Positions 1 to 9,201 of a stretch of 64,000 nucleotides of DNA are shown here, piece after piece; the stretch's first letter is position 1, and every line of letters starts with the position of its first letter. The stretch spans positions 1,612,001 to 1,676,000 of the forward strand of contig NZ_CP082249.1 in assembly GCF_019879105.1 (NCBI RefSeq), written 5' to 3'. The DNA comes from Natrinema sp. SYSU A 869. Its GTDB lineage: Archaea; Halobacteriota; Halobacteria; Halobacteriales; Natrialbaceae. The position numbers were made by a program, and so were the translations under genes. A model generated the notes under the pieces. That model was not told the origin of the DNA. It saw only the letters and a list, made by a program, of their open reading frames with translations, and ran no database searches.

Positions 1-1
1 G

Positions 2-874
2 GCACAGACGTATTACGGCTACCAACGCGTTCTCGCGGGGACCCACGGTAGCACCGGTGGCGAAGCCCACGCCGTCGCTCGAACGGTTCGACGACTGGCG
101 ATGCGAACCGATATCCCGGAACCGGACGTTCGCGTCGTCGCCGACAACACGGCGAGTTGTTACACCGTCGGCCGGCTCACCGACGCGACGGTCGTCATCA
201 CGACGGGGGTAGTCGAGTCCCTCGACGCCGACGAACTCGAGGCGGTACTGGCCCACGAGATCGCTCACGTCGCCAATCGGGACGTGACGCTGATGACGAT
301 CACGACGCTGTTTCTCGAGGTCGCCGATCGAGCGTATCACGCGGCGCGGCTCGCGCGCCGCGCGCTGGCTGATCCCCGCGAGCTATCGGACGGCGGCCGG
401 GTTGCACTGTACTGGTTTCTCCCGCTGGTCGCGCTGACCTACGTCTTCGTCGCGCCCATCCTGTGGGTGTTTCCCGCCATCGCCGACTGGGCGGCGCGAA
501 CGCTCTCGCAGACCCGGGAGTTCGCCGCCGACGCCGCGGCCGCCCGGATTACCGGGAACCCGATGGCCCTCGCGAGCGCGCTGGTGACCCTCGCCGAGAC
601 GACTGGAACGCCGGAGACGGACCTCCGAGCCGCGAAGACCCGCGCGCTGTGTATCGTCCCGAACGATCCCGTGACGGGCGAGGATACGACGTCGCTGCCC
701 CGGATCCGGCGACCGACGGCCGACACGCGTCGCCGCGAGCGAGTGACCTCGTGGCTCGAGGCCACCACGCCGTCGGGACCAGTCGGCGGTGACGGCTCCG
801 CGACCCACCCGCCCGTCGACGCCCGCGTACAGCAGTTGTACGAGATGGCGGCCGAACTGGAGGGACGAGCGTGA
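2..874 (+). CDS. M48 family (HtpX-like) zinc metalloprotease, C-terminal part
   Basis: The frame is open from the first base, so the amino end lies outside the window; about 290 residues are visible. The zinc-binding motif HEIAH is encoded at 254-268. It is followed by hydrophobic stretches that look membrane-embedded and by the REFAADAAAA segment, which matches the third-ligand helix of M48 peptidases. Such enzymes are membrane-anchored endopeptidases acting on misfolded or surplus membrane proteins. The stop codon overlaps the GTG start of the next gene in a GTGA arrangement, so it heads or belongs to the operon that continues through the DUF4129 and DUF58 genes. The specific substrate cannot be told from sequence. 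Confidence 0.88.
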   Translation, partial: AQTYYGYQRVLAGTHGSTGGEAHAVARTVRRLAMRTDIPEPDVRVVADNTASCYTVGRLTDATVVITTGVVESLDADELEAVLAHEIAHVANRDVTLMTITTLFLEVADRAYHAARLARRALADPRELSDGGRVALYWFLPLVALTYVFVAPILWVFPAIADWAARTLSQTREFAADAAAARITGNPMALASALVTLAETTGTPETDLRAAKTRALCIVPNDPVTGEDTTSLPRIRRPTADTRRRERVTSWLEATTPSGPVGGDGSATHPPVDARVQQLYEMAAELEGRA

Positions 875-2517
875 CTGGGACGCGTCGACTCCTGTTCGTC
901 GTCGGCTGCCTGTGCTGTTTGCTCGCAGTCACGAGTGCCCTTCCTGCGGCTGATCCGCGACTCGACGGTCCCGGCGACAACGGCGGAGAGCCGATCGCTG
1001 GCGACTGGGAATCGATAGATGAGACGCCCGAGTTCGACACGGACCCGCCCGACGACACGACCGAACGGAACGATGATCGCGACGAATCGGATGAAAGTGA
1101 GATCGAGATCAGCGGTGATATCGAACCTGGAAGCGAGGTGACCGTCGATATCGGCCACATCGGCCACTTCAGTACCAAAACGATCGCAGTGAACGGCGAA
1201 AACGTCACGGAAGCCGAGACGCTCGGGAGCACCAAGGTCACCGTTCCGTACGCCGAGGAGATGACCGTCACGGTCCCCGAGGACAACCGCTCGCGGACCG
1301 TCGATGTACCGACCGACGCGACCATTGAGACCCACGGTGGAGCGGCTCCGGCCCGTGATCTCGACATCTCGGCGTCGGTCGGAGAGACACCAATGTCCAA
1401 CGCGACGGTGACCCTCGACGGGAAAGCCGTCGCGACGACCGACGGAGACGGCGAAACCGCGGTGACGATGCCGGAAACCGCCGGACCAGTCGATCTGCAC
1501 GTCGAGCGCGGCCCGGTGACGGGCGACCGGACCGTCGACGTCGCCGAACCGACGGTCGAGTTCATCTCACCGCTTTTGTTCCCCGGCTCGCCCGCTCCCG
1601 TGCAGGTGTCCGCCGACGGGCAGGAGGTTTCGGACGCGACGGTCTCCCTCGAGAGCGGCGGGACGGCGACAACCGGCAGCGACGGGCGGACCCACGTCTG
1701 GCTGCCGATCGGCGACGAGGCGACCGTCACGATCGAGGTTGGCGAAGAGAGCGCGACGGCGACCGTCGGAAACCTCTATCTCCGGCTGACGACGGTCGTA
1801 GTGTTCGTCCCCGGCTTCGTCATCGGCGGCGTCATGACCTATCTCCGGCTGGTCGCGAACAGTGAGCGACGGCGCGGAAACGCGGCGACCGGTCTGTTCG
1901 TCGCGCTCGCGGACGTCTTCGACGCCCTCGCCGACGCGCTCAGTGGACTCTTCAGCGGGGTCGGTGAGTTCAGTTGGCCGTCGATACCGCTCCCGACGAT
2001 ATCGCTGCCGCGCCTCGAGTTCGGCTGGGCTGGTCGCGGGGCCCCGTCACTCGGGCCGGCCCTCTCGTCGGTCGGCCGTGCGTTCGTGACTCTTCCCTCG
2101 TTCGGATCGCTGGGGTCGCTCGGCCGGTCATCGAGCGGCAGCGACGGTTCGGTGCTCGCGGCCGTGTTCGGAACGAGCGACGACGATTCCGACGAGACGA
2201 GCAATCCCGCGGACGACGGTCCCGACCTTGCAGCCGAACCGCTCACGCCCCGCGGGCCTCGGGCGGAGATCCGTGCGACATGGCACGCGTTCCTCGACCG
2301 ACTCGAGGTGGACGACCGCGAGACGGCAACCCCCGGCGAGGTGGCCCGTGACGCGCTCGCTGCCGGGTTCCCGGCCGAGAACGTGCGCCGGCTAGTCGCG
2401 ATCGTTCGCGACGTCGAGTACGGCGGCCGCGAGGCGTCTCCGGATCGAGTGGCGGCGGCGCGAGCGACGGTGCGTGAACTGCTCGATCACGAGTCGGACG
2501 AGGAGGGATCGGAATGA
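871..2517 (+). CDS. Secreted/membrane-anchored DUF4129 domain protein with Ig-like repeats
   Basis: A 548-residue protein starting at GTG, overlapping the protease stop. Residues 1-25 form a signal peptide. An acidic linker follows, then two repeat units near 165-205 and 240-290 that read like surface beta-sandwich (carboxypeptidase-regulatory or Ig-like) domains, each with a T-D/G-S-D-G-x-T turn. A transmembrane helix lies near 303-328. The last 80 residues (RATWHAFLDRLEV onward) match the DUF4129 domain found at the C-terminus of archaeal and bacterial transglutaminase-like proteins. No catalytic Cys-His-Asp transglutaminase core is seen, so it is probably a structural or adaptor subunit with outside repeats and an inside DUF4129. 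It is coupled by ATGA overlap to the next gene. Confidence 0.8.
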   Translation: MTGTRRLLFVVGCLCCLLAVTSALPAADPRLDGPGDNGGEPIAGDWESIDETPEFDTDPPDDTTERNDDRDESDESEIEISGDIEPGSEVTVDIGHIGHFSTKTIAVNGENVTEAETLGSTKVTVPYAEEMTVTVPEDNRSRTVDVPTDATIETHGGAAPARDLDISASVGETPMSNATVTLDGKAVATTDGDGETAVTMPETAGPVDLHVERGPVTGDRTVDVAEPTVEFISPLLFPGSPAPVQVSADGQEVSDATVSLESGGTATTGSDGRTHVWLPIGDEATVTIEVGEESATATVGNLYLRLTTVVVFVPGFVIGGVMTYLRLVANSERRRGNAATGLFVALADVFDALADALSGLFSGVGEFSWPSIPLPTISLPRLEFGWAGRGAPSLGPALSSVGRAFVTLPSFGSLGSLGRSSSGSDGSVLAAVFGTSDDDSDETSNPADDGPDLAAEPLTPRGPRAEIRATWHAFLDRLEVDDRETATPGEVARDALAAGFPAENVRRLVAIVRDVEYGGREASPDRVAAARATVRELLDHESDEEGSE

Positions 2518-3188
2518 GTCGCGGCTCGTCGCCGGGGTCGTGGCAGCGACTGATGAGGCGGCTCGAGACCATTGATTCGGAGGGGATCGCGACGGCGGTG
2601 GTCGGTGGCGGGGCCCTCCTAGCGGTCGGAACGGTGATCCTCGGCGGCTTCCTGCCGTCCGTGCAGCCGCTTATCGTGGTGCTGTATCCGTTCGCAGCGA
2701 TGTTTCCAGTGCTCGGAGCCGTGATCGCTGTAGGCGTGTGCTGGTGGGCGTGGACCACCGACCGATCGAACGGATCGCAGTTGCCTGAGGGGCCGCCGCC
2801 CGAAGCGGGAGCCACCGGCGCGGAGCAACCGGTCGGTCGCGAGACGGAGTGGACCCTCCTCGACGCCGGGGACGGCCGGTACCGCTGCCGTCGGAACGAG
2901 TCAGCCGCGGACGTTCGCCGACGGCTCGTCGACGGTGCGGTTCGCGTCGTCACGACGAAACGCGGACTCGCAGCCGACGCGGCCCGCGAGGCCGTTCGGT
3001 CGGGAACGTGGACCGACGATCCGGTCGCCGCTGCATTCCTCGCCGCGGACCTCCCCCAACCGCCCCGCGAACGGCTGCGTGCCGCGGTCGACCCCGGAGC
3101 GGCGTATCATCGCCGCGTCCGTCGCACGCTCGCGGCGATCGAGGCGATCGACGACGGAACGACCCGGAGCAAGGAGGGGGACCGATGA
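2514..3188 (+). CDS. Small membrane protein of the MoxR/DUF58 cluster (DUF7269-like)
   Basis: A 224-residue protein with two adjacent hydrophobic helices near residues 25-48 and 50-78. A cytosolic part rich in Arg and Asp follows. The segment from about 115 to 210 looks like a compact helical domain. The size and placement between a DUF4129 and a DUF58 gene fit a haloarchaeal family I remember as DUF7269; that name is from memory and no function is known. Start and stop both overlap the flanking genes in ATGA, so translation is probably coupled and the products are likely partners at the membrane. Confidence 0.7.
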   Translation: MSRGSSPGSWQRLMRRLETIDSEGIATAVVGGGALLAVGTVILGGFLPSVQPLIVVLYPFAAMFPVLGAVIAVGVCWWAWTTDRSNGSQLPEGPPPEAGATGAEQPVGRETEWTLLDAGDGRYRCRRNESAADVRRRLVDGAVRVVTTKRGLAADAAREAVRSGTWTDDPVAAAFLAADLPQPPRERLRAAVDPGAAYHRRVRRTLAAIEAIDDGTTRSKEGDR

Positions 3189-4539
3189 CCGGACTGACCG
3201 TCGAACGGCTCGCAGACACCGACTGGGCCGTCGCCGCGACGCTCGCGCTCACCGGACTGGGCATCGCCGTCGGGAGCCAACTCCTCGTCGCCGCCGCCAC
3301 GCTTCCGCTGTGGTATGTCGCCGCGTCCGTCCTAGGGAGTAATCAGTCAGCGATGGTGCGTGTCCACCGCCACGTTGCGGTTCACGACGTCTCGAGCGAG
3401 GCAGTCGACGCTGACGATCCGTCTCGATCCGACGCCGACGCGGAGCCGATAGCCGGTGACCCGGGGACATCGCCACCGTGCGGACGACCGTCCAGAACGC
3501 CGGGTCGGAGACGGTCGTCGATCTGCGCGTCGTCGACAGCGTTCCCGACGCGTTGCCGGTCGTATCCGGCTCGCCGCGCGCTTGCGAGACGCTCGAGCCT
3601 CTCGAGGAGACGACCCTCGAGTACGAGGTTGAACTCCGGCGCGGCGAACACGCGTTCGGCGACGCGACGGTGCGAACGCGCGATCTCACGGGGACGGTCG
3701 CCGAGACCTGGACGGCGAGCGTCGAGGGCAACGATGCGATTCGCTGCTCGTCGACCGTCGAGACGGTTGGGCTGGGCGACGGGACGAACGACTACGCGGG
3801 CGAGGTCCCCACCGACGAGGGTGGCAGCGGCCTCGAGTTCTACGCCGTCCGCGAGTACGAGCCGGGCGATCCGGTGCGCTCGATCGACTGGCGGCGGTAC
3901 GCCGGCACGCGGGAGTTAGCGACCGTCGAGTACCGCGCCGAGCGGGCGACGCGGATCGTCTGCGTCGTCGACGCGCGGCCGAATCAGTTCTACGCGGCGA
4001 CGACCGAACGGGTCCCCGCGGTCGAGCACTCGGCCAACGCCGCCGAGCGGACGTTCGAGACGCTGGTGGCCGCGGGCCACCCGACCGGCATCGTCGGCAT
4101 CCACGACCGGCGGTTGACGAGCGTCTCGCCGGGTACCGGCCCAGCGACGAGACGGGAAGCGACGGAGCTGCTGGATGCGATGCAGATGCCGGAAGACTAC
4201 GATCATGTGTCGTACACCCGGACGCGGACGGACAACCCGAGCGAAGCGCTCTCCCGGACGCTTCCCGGCGAGGCACAGGTGTACCTCTTTTCTTCGTTCA
4301 TCGACGACGAGCCCCTCGAGCTCGTCGAGGCGCTTCGGGCGCGAGGATACGCCGTTCGCGTCGTCTCTCCCAATGTCACGGCCGGTGCCGACGACGTCGC
4401 GACTCGGCTAACGGCTCTCGACCGGGGGACGCGACTCGCTCGCGCCCGCTCGACCGGGGCTCGCGTCCTCGACTGGGATCGCGAGCGATCGCTCGGCGTG
4501 GTACTCCGCGACGCCGTCGGGGAGGTGGCGACCCGATGA
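3185..4539 (+). pseudogene. DUF58 domain protein, interrupted by a one-base frameshift
   Basis: The ATG at 3185 overlaps the previous stop and opens a frame with two membrane helices, then a beta-rich segment to about 3465. There the frame changes: the true continuation (GDIATVRTTVQNAG) lies one frame over and runs to 4539 without a break. One extra G in the GGGG run at 3463-3466 would join the two parts. The downstream part carries the DUF58 signature YEPGDPVRSIDWRRYA and a VWA-like core (IVCVVDARPN). DUF58 proteins pair with MoxR ATPases. ATGA coupling at both ends shows that the gene was built as one reading frame, so a sequencing error is more likely than decay. Confidence 0.85.
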
Positions 4540-5921
4540 GCGTTCCGGACGACCGATTGCCAACGACTGTCGGATGGGGGATCGCGCTCGCCACCCTCGT
4601 CGGTGCGATCGCGCTCGCCATCCACGAGCCGATGGTTGCCGCCGGCGTCCCCGTTGGATTCGGTCTCGCGGCGGCGATCGGAGCCGTCGCCGGGTCGAAC
4701 TGCCGCGTCACGATCGGGGCCGCGCTGTTACCGCTCGCCGTCGTCGTCGGGATCGCGGTCGTCGGTCTCGCGGGTGTGCCGGTCGCAGGTCTCTTGGCGG
4801 TCATCGGAGTGGGTCTCGGCGTCTCTGTCTGCGGTGTCGTCTTCGGCCAGCCAACGTCGGTCGCACTCATGCGAACGGGCGGGGCCGCGCTCTGTGCGGC
4901 GGTCCTCGCCGGCGCGAGTGCATTGCTCGCGCTCGGCATCGATTCGGTGGGCGGTACACGGGCGGCACTCACCGCGGTCCTGTGGCTCACCGGCGACGGC
5001 GTCTCCGGACTGCTCGTCGCGCTCATCGTCGCCCCCACCGCGGTCGCGTGTGTCCTCTTCGTCGTCCCGCCGGCGGTGGTTACTGTCCCCACGAGGCACG
5101 ATTCGTACGTCGCGAGCAGAAACGCGCTCGCGAAGCTCGTCGGGTTCGCGGCCGCGCTCGCGGTCGTCGGGCTTTCGATACTGGTGGTGCTCTCCTCGCT
5201 CGTCCCGGCGCTCGAGCCCGTCGTCGAAGCGGTCACCGGCAGCGTCGCGGTCCGCGGACTGCTCGTGGCCGTGACGGGGATGGCCCTCATCGTTGCCACG
5301 GTGGCGGTCGTCGTCCGGGGCGCGTGGGTACAGCGGAGCAACCGACGGAACGCCGCCATCGCGGTCGTCGCGGGCTCGGTTCCGGGGGTGGGGCTCCCGT
5401 TCGCGGCGGCGATCGGCGTTGGCGGTACCGAGACGACGCTGGTGGCAACGCTCTTCGGTGCAACGGCGGCCGTACTCGGTATCGGCTGGCTGGCGACCTG
5501 GCTGTACGAGGGCGTCGTCACGAGAGACGAGGCCCCGGGCTCCGCCACTGCGGTCGCTGCCGCGCTCGCCGCGGGCGGTATTGTCAGCGGTGCGAGCGTC
5601 GACACCGTGACGTTCGGACTCGCGACGATCCGGGCGGCGGCGGCGACGTTCGTCCCGATCGCGGCCGCACTGTTCGCGTACGACGTGGGCCGCTATGGGC
5701 GGACGCTCGCCCGCAAGATCGGGGCCGAGACATCGTCTCGCCGGCCACAGCTCGTGCGACTTGGCTGGAGCGGTGGCGTCGCGACCGTCGGCGTCCCCGT
5801 TGCGGCGCTCGGGCTAGCGGGCGCGGCGGTGCTCGCACCGACGCTGTCGGTGCCGGCGACGGCGGGCGTGGTCGTCGCCGTGGCCGCGATCGTCGGCGGG
5901 ACGTGGGTGCTAGTCCGCTGA
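4536..5921 (+). CDS. Polytopic membrane protein of the MoxR/DUF58 cluster (DUF7519-like)
   Basis: A 461-residue protein made almost entirely of Ala/Val/Leu/Gly helices; I count around twelve membrane segments and no sizeable soluble domain. It starts in ATGA overlap with the DUF58 gene and is the last gene of the operon. Its final 12 bases overlap, on the opposite strand, the end of moxR. The position matches a haloarchaeal family I recall as DUF7519, of unknown function. A channel, scaffold or flippase-like role would be guesswork. Confidence 0.72.
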   Translation: MSVPDDRLPTTVGWGIALATLVGAIALAIHEPMVAAGVPVGFGLAAAIGAVAGSNCRVTIGAALLPLAVVVGIAVVGLAGVPVAGLLAVIGVGLGVSVCGVVFGQPTSVALMRTGGAALCAAVLAGASALLALGIDSVGGTRAALTAVLWLTGDGVSGLLVALIVAPTAVACVLFVVPPAVVTVPTRHDSYVASRNALAKLVGFAAALAVVGLSILVVLSSLVPALEPVVEAVTGSVAVRGLLVAVTGMALIVATVAVVVRGAWVQRSNRRNAAIAVVAGSVPGVGLPFAAAIGVGGTETTLVATLFGATAAVLGIGWLATWLYEGVVTRDEAPGSATAVAAALAAGGIVSGASVDTVTFGLATIRAAAATFVPIAAALFAYDVGRYGRTLARKIGAETSSRRPQLVRLGWSGGVATVGVPVAALGLAGAAVLAPTLSVPATAGVVVAVAAIVGGTWVLVR

Positions 5922-6875
5922 CGGCGGCTCCATTGCCGGGACGTCACACTCCTCGAGAACGGCGTCGATGACCGCGCGCCGGGAGACGCCGTCCACGCTC
6001 GCCTCGGGAGTCAGGACGAGCCGATGGGCAAGTGCGGGACCGGCGATCCGTTTGACGTCTTCCGGGACGACGTACTCGCGGCCCTCGAGGGCGGTACAGG
6101 CACGACTGACCTCGAACAGCCGCTGGACGCCGCGGGGCGAGACGCCGACGTCGACGCGGCCGTCGGTCCGGGTCGATCGGCAGAGCTCGCCGATGTAGTC
6201 CCGAACCGGTCCCTCGACGGTGATCTCCTCGGGAACACGCTGGAGCTCGAGCACTCGCTCGCGATCGACGATCGGCTCAACGGTCGGGTCCGGGCGGTCG
6301 CGGTCGGCCCGGCGGTCGATCAACTCGCGCGTCCCCTCGGCGTCGGGATAGCCGAGCGACGTCTTCACCATGAAGCGGTCGCGTTGGGCCTCCGGCAGTT
6401 CGAAGGTTCCTTCCTGCTCGACGGGGTTCTGTGTCGCGATGACGACGAACGGGTCGGGAAGCTCGTGGGTTTCGCCGTCGACTGTCACCTGTCCTTCCCC
6501 CATCGCTTCCAGCAACGCGGACTGGGTCTTCGGCGGCGCGCGGTTGATTTCGTCTGCGAGAACGACGTTCGCGAACACCGGGCCCGGGGTGAAGTGGAAC
6601 TCGCCCGTCTCCTCCTCGAAGACGTACGAGCCGGTGATATCGGCGGGCATCAGATCCGGCGTGAACTGGATCCGGGAGAACTCGAGACCGAGCGCGGTCG
6701 CGAACGAGCGCGCGGTGAGCGTCTTGCCCGTTCCGGGCACGTCCTCGAGCAACACGTGTCCGCGGGCGAGCACGCCGGCGGTGACTTCCTCGAGGACGGA
6801 ACGATCGGCGACGACTGCGGAGAGGATTTCGTCGACGACGGCCTCCGCCGTCGCCGCGGCGTCGGGGACTGACAT
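5910..6875 (-). CDS. moxR: MoxR family AAA+ ATPase
   Basis: A 321-residue AAA+ ATPase. Walker A EDVPGTGKT is at residues 44-52 and Walker B VVLADEI at about 104-110. The MoxR-type Q-N-P sensor region (ATQNPVEQEGTFELPEAQ) and the C-terminal lid domain are both present. MoxR proteins act as chaperones that assemble or activate VWA/DUF58 partners, and a DUF58 gene lies just across the convergent boundary. In most archaea moxR is co-directional with DUF58; here it converges on the operon with a 12-bp tail overlap, which could allow antisense effects between the two transcripts. A TATA-like box about 28 bp ahead of the ATG fits a leaderless transcript. Confidence 0.95.
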   Translation of the reverse strand: MSVPDAAATAEAVVDEILSAVVADRSVLEEVTAGVLARGHVLLEDVPGTGKTLTARSFATALGLEFSRIQFTPDLMPADITGSYVFEEETGEFHFTPGPVFANVVLADEINRAPPKTQSALLEAMGEGQVTVDGETHELPDPFVVIATQNPVEQEGTFELPEAQRDRFMVKTSLGYPDAEGTRELIDRRADRDRPDPTVEPIVDRERVLELQRVPEEITVEGPVRDYIGELCRSTRTDGRVDVGVSPRGVQRLFEVSRACTALEGREYVVPEDVKRIAGPALAHRLVLTPEASVDGVSRRAVIDAVLEECDVPAMEPPSAD

Positions 6876-6898
6876 ACCGATAGCGGCCCCTCCGTGAA

Positions 6899-6906
6899 CT
6901 TATATC
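6899..6906 (-). promoter_or_regulatory. TATA box of moxR
   Basis: On the minus strand AGATATAA lies about 27 bp upstream of the moxR ATG at 6875. This is the spacing expected for an archaeal TATA box driving a leaderless mRNA. Confidence 0.6.
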
Positions 6907-6958
6907 TCACGACAGCCGACACGATCGGGCGGGGTTGCGTGGTGCTCGAGAGCGCGGA

Positions 6959-7306
6959 CTAGTCGTCCGATTCGGGAGCGAGACCGTCGTTCGTCGGCCC
7001 ACTTCGGTAGACTGCATAGAGGACCAACACCGCGATCAGGAAGTCGAAGCCGTGCTCGACGAGATGGTGGACCGTCATCGGGACGAGTCCGAGGACGGTC
7101 CCCAGCCCGGTCACCGAACGGACGACGAGCACACCGAGGACGACCGTAATCAGCAGATAGCGGAGCGTCCGACGCCGGGAGTATGCGACGAGTCCGGCGA
7201 CGAACAACACCGTCGTTCCCAGTGCTGCGAGAGCGATCACGCAGATAAGGATGGGCGCGAGCTGGGGATCCAACCACTCGCTGGCGACCGACAGTGCGAG
7301 CACCAT
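6959..7306 (-). CDS. Small four-helix membrane protein (DUF7471-like)
   Basis: A 115-residue protein with about four hydrophobic helices separated by a short basic loop (YSRRRTLRY). A conserved-looking segment, VHHLVEHGFD, precedes the last helix. It resembles a haloarchaeal family I recall as DUF7471, often found near winged-helix regulators; such a regulator lies at 8656. Function is unknown. The paired His residues next to the membrane could bind metal, but that is speculation. It is transcribed away from the SPW gene. Confidence 0.65.
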   Translation of the reverse strand: MVLALSVASEWLDPQLAPILICVIALAALGTTVLFVAGLVAYSRRRTLRYLLITVVLGVLVVRSVTGLGTVLGLVPMTVHHLVEHGFDFLIAVLVLYAVYRSGPTNDGLAPESDD

Positions 7307-7542
7307 GAATCGATACCCATACTGGGGTGGACGCCCACCTATTCGCTTCGGTTCCTCGATTGGAGACGACGTGGATCGCTATCCCACCGCTGTCTCGTCC
7401 GGATCGGCCGGCGCTGATCGTCCGGGTCGAGTCGTCTCGGAACGGTCGAATAGCAGGATCAGAACCGCTGACAAGGATCGTCCCGACAGGTGCAGGCACG
7501 CTCGTTTTACTCGAATGGAGGCTATCGTAACGTGAGTGTAAC

Positions 7543-7977
7543 ATGAGTGACACACCAAATACCGAAACCGACCGGGATACTCGAGCCGACTACAACGCTC
7601 TGAACACGGACGCGATGCAGTGGCTGAGCGCCCTCGTCGCGCTGATCGGGCTCTACATCGTCGCCTCGCCGTTCATCCTCGAGTCGACGAACGCGGCGAT
7701 CTGGAACGACACGCTCGTCGGGACAGCGATCTTCCTGACCGCGGGCTACAACTTCTACCGGCTGTCGAAGGATCGGTTGGCGAGCGTCGGCGTCGCATCG
7801 CTGGCCGTCCTGCTCGGCCTGTGGGCACTCGTTTCGCCCGCCGTCATCGAGATGGGGAGCAACGAACTCGCGACCGGCACCGCCATCTCCGGGCTGGTCG
7901 TCGCTGCCCTCTCGGCCTACAACGCGTACGCGAATAGGAAGGCCGACACGCCCGAACGGACCCGTGCTCGAGCCTGA
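7543..7977 (+). CDS. SPW repeat membrane protein
   Basis: A 144-residue protein with four membrane helices arranged as two repeats. Each repeat carries the hallmark small-Pro element of SPW proteins: SPFIL in the first and SPAVIE in the second. The repeats start with W-L-S-A-L-V-A and L-A-V-L-L-G-L-W. SPW proteins are small integral membrane proteins of unknown function, common in haloarchaea. The ends are hydrophilic, and the Arg-rich tail probably faces the cytosol. A weak T-rich box (GTTTTACT) lies about 35 bp upstream. Confidence 0.85.
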   Translation: MSDTPNTETDRDTRADYNALNTDAMQWLSALVALIGLYIVASPFILESTNAAIWNDTLVGTAIFLTAGYNFYRLSKDRLASVGVASLAVLLGLWALVSPAVIEMGSNELATGTAISGLVVAALSAYNAYANRKADTPERTRARA

Positions 7978-8081
7978 ATCGGCTGACTGCGGTTCGTCAG
8001 TTCGAGCGGGCCGAGTCGGCCCGAACGAGGCGGTACATATATTCGTTCACGATGTGCCGACGCTGTAACTCACGCTCTCGG

Positions 8082-8089
8082 TTTATATT
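8082..8089 (+). promoter_or_regulatory. TATA box of the YbjQ-family gene
   Basis: TTTATATT lies about 28 bp before the ATG at 8114, consistent with a leaderless transcript. Confidence 0.6.
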
Positions 8090-8113
8090 GCACTCGAGTG
8101 TACGCTACTCTGT

Positions 8114-8455
8114 ATGGTAGAGACAGACGTGACGATCACGACGACGGACAGTCTCGAGGGGCGTGAAATTGCGGCGTATCGGGGCGTAATCTCGGGCGAA
8201 GCGGTCATCGGTGCGAACGTCGTCAGCGACATCGCTGCCGGCATTCGGGACGTCGTCGGCGGACGGAGCGGGTCCTACGAGAAGAAGATCGAGCAGGGAC
8301 GGACGGAAGCGATCGCCGACCTCAAAGCCGAGGCAGCGGACTTGGGTGCCGACGCCGTCGTCGGCGCGACGTTCGATTACGAGGAGATGGGAGAGGGAAT
8401 GCTATGGGTCAACCTTTCGGGAACCGCCGTCGAGACGCGCCGCTCTAACGAGTAG
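8114..8455 (+). CDS. YbjQ/UPF0145 family protein
   Basis: A 113-residue protein matching the whole length of the YbjQ family: an N-terminal TTTDSLEGREI strand, the central SGEAVIGANVVSDIAAGIRDVVGGRSGSYEKK stretch (positions 8186-8284), then the helix with EAIADLKAEAADLGADAVVG. These proteins form pentameric beta-barrels and have been called putative heavy-metal-binding proteins, but their role is unsettled. It is monocistronic, with its own TATA box. Confidence 0.9.
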   Translation: MVETDVTITTTDSLEGREIAAYRGVISGEAVIGANVVSDIAAGIRDVVGGRSGSYEKKIEQGRTEAIADLKAEAADLGADAVVGATFDYEEMGEGMLWVNLSGTAVETRRSNE

Positions 8456-8655
8456 CGACGAGTAGTTTTCATCACTGTGTCTGCGTTCGCGGCAGCGACC
8501 GCGATCGCTGGAGCCGTATTGGTCGTTTCCCGTCAGCGATTTCTCACGAGATTCGTCCCCGCCATTCCCGAGGGCTGGGAACGCACGAAACCCGTTATAT
8601 GCACCACGGCGCTAGCGGCAGGTACGTCCCAGCACGGGTCGACCACGGGAGAGCA

Positions 8656-9183
8656 ATGACCGACACTCGACAACAGATTCAGGCACACATCGGTGCGAAC
8701 GCCGGTATCCATTTCAACGAACTCGTCAGGGAATCAGACTTCGCGCCGGGACAGGTCCAGTATCACGTCCGGCGGCTGCGCGAAAACGGGCGACTCGTCC
8801 GCGAGGAGTTCTACGGCCGCACTCACTACTACCCGCCGGCGTACGACGAGTGGGAACGGGCTGCTCTGGCGCTGTTTCGTCGGGAAACCGCCCGAGAGAC
8901 CGTCGTCTACCTGATCGAACACGAACCGGCCGGCCCCGGATCGATCACCGACGCCCTCGATATCGCTCGCAGCACGCTCGAGTATCACGTCGACCGGCTG
9001 GTTGAGCACGGCCTCGTCGAGAAGCGCTACGACGAGCGAAACCGCGTCATCCTCGAGCTCGCAGAGCCCGAAGCGACGGGCCAGCTACTGACGACGGTGA
9101 CGCCGACAGTGCCGGACCGACTTGTCGATCGATTCACGCGGCTCGTCGACGAGTTGCTCGCAGGCACAGAGAAGTCACAGTAG
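8656..9183 (+). CDS. Double winged-helix transcriptional regulator
   Basis: A 175-residue protein starting at ATG 8656, four bases after GGGAGA, which could act as a weak ribosome site. An upstream GTTATATG at about 8593 would place the transcript start near 8622. Two winged-helix units are visible. The first spans residues 1-65 (HFNELVRES, QYHVRRLRENGRLVR). The second spans 85-150 (GSITDALDIARSTLEYHVDRLVEHGLVE). This tandem layout is common in haloarchaeal ArsR/MarR-like regulators. The target is unknown; the neighbouring small membrane protein genes are the first candidates. The longer frame reaching back to 8599 is not supported by the promoter position. Confidence 0.82.
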   Translation: MTDTRQQIQAHIGANAGIHFNELVRESDFAPGQVQYHVRRLRENGRLVREEFYGRTHYYPPAYDEWERAALALFRRETARETVVYLIEHEPAGPGSITDALDIARSTLEYHVDRLVEHGLVEKRYDERNRVILELAEPEATGQLLTTVTPTVPDRLVDRFTRLVDELLAGTEKSQ

Positions 9184-9201
9184 GGCGGCGCGGCTCGCTG
9201 A

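Noticed and set aside
549-1730. Long minus-strand frame of 393 codons opposite the DUF4129 gene
   Set aside because: Ser/Val/Thr-rich shadow of a GC-rich coding frame; no family resemblance, and the plus-strand gene fits the operon.
3463-3466. Programmed frameshift in the DUF58 gene
   Set aside because: No slippery heptamer or pseudoknot is apparent, and similar one-base slips occur in six other unrelated genes.
4376-5605. Minus-strand frame of 409 codons opposite the polytopic membrane protein
   Set aside because: Ala/Thr/Pro-rich shadow with no domain; the plus strand shows clear membrane helices and ATGA coupling.
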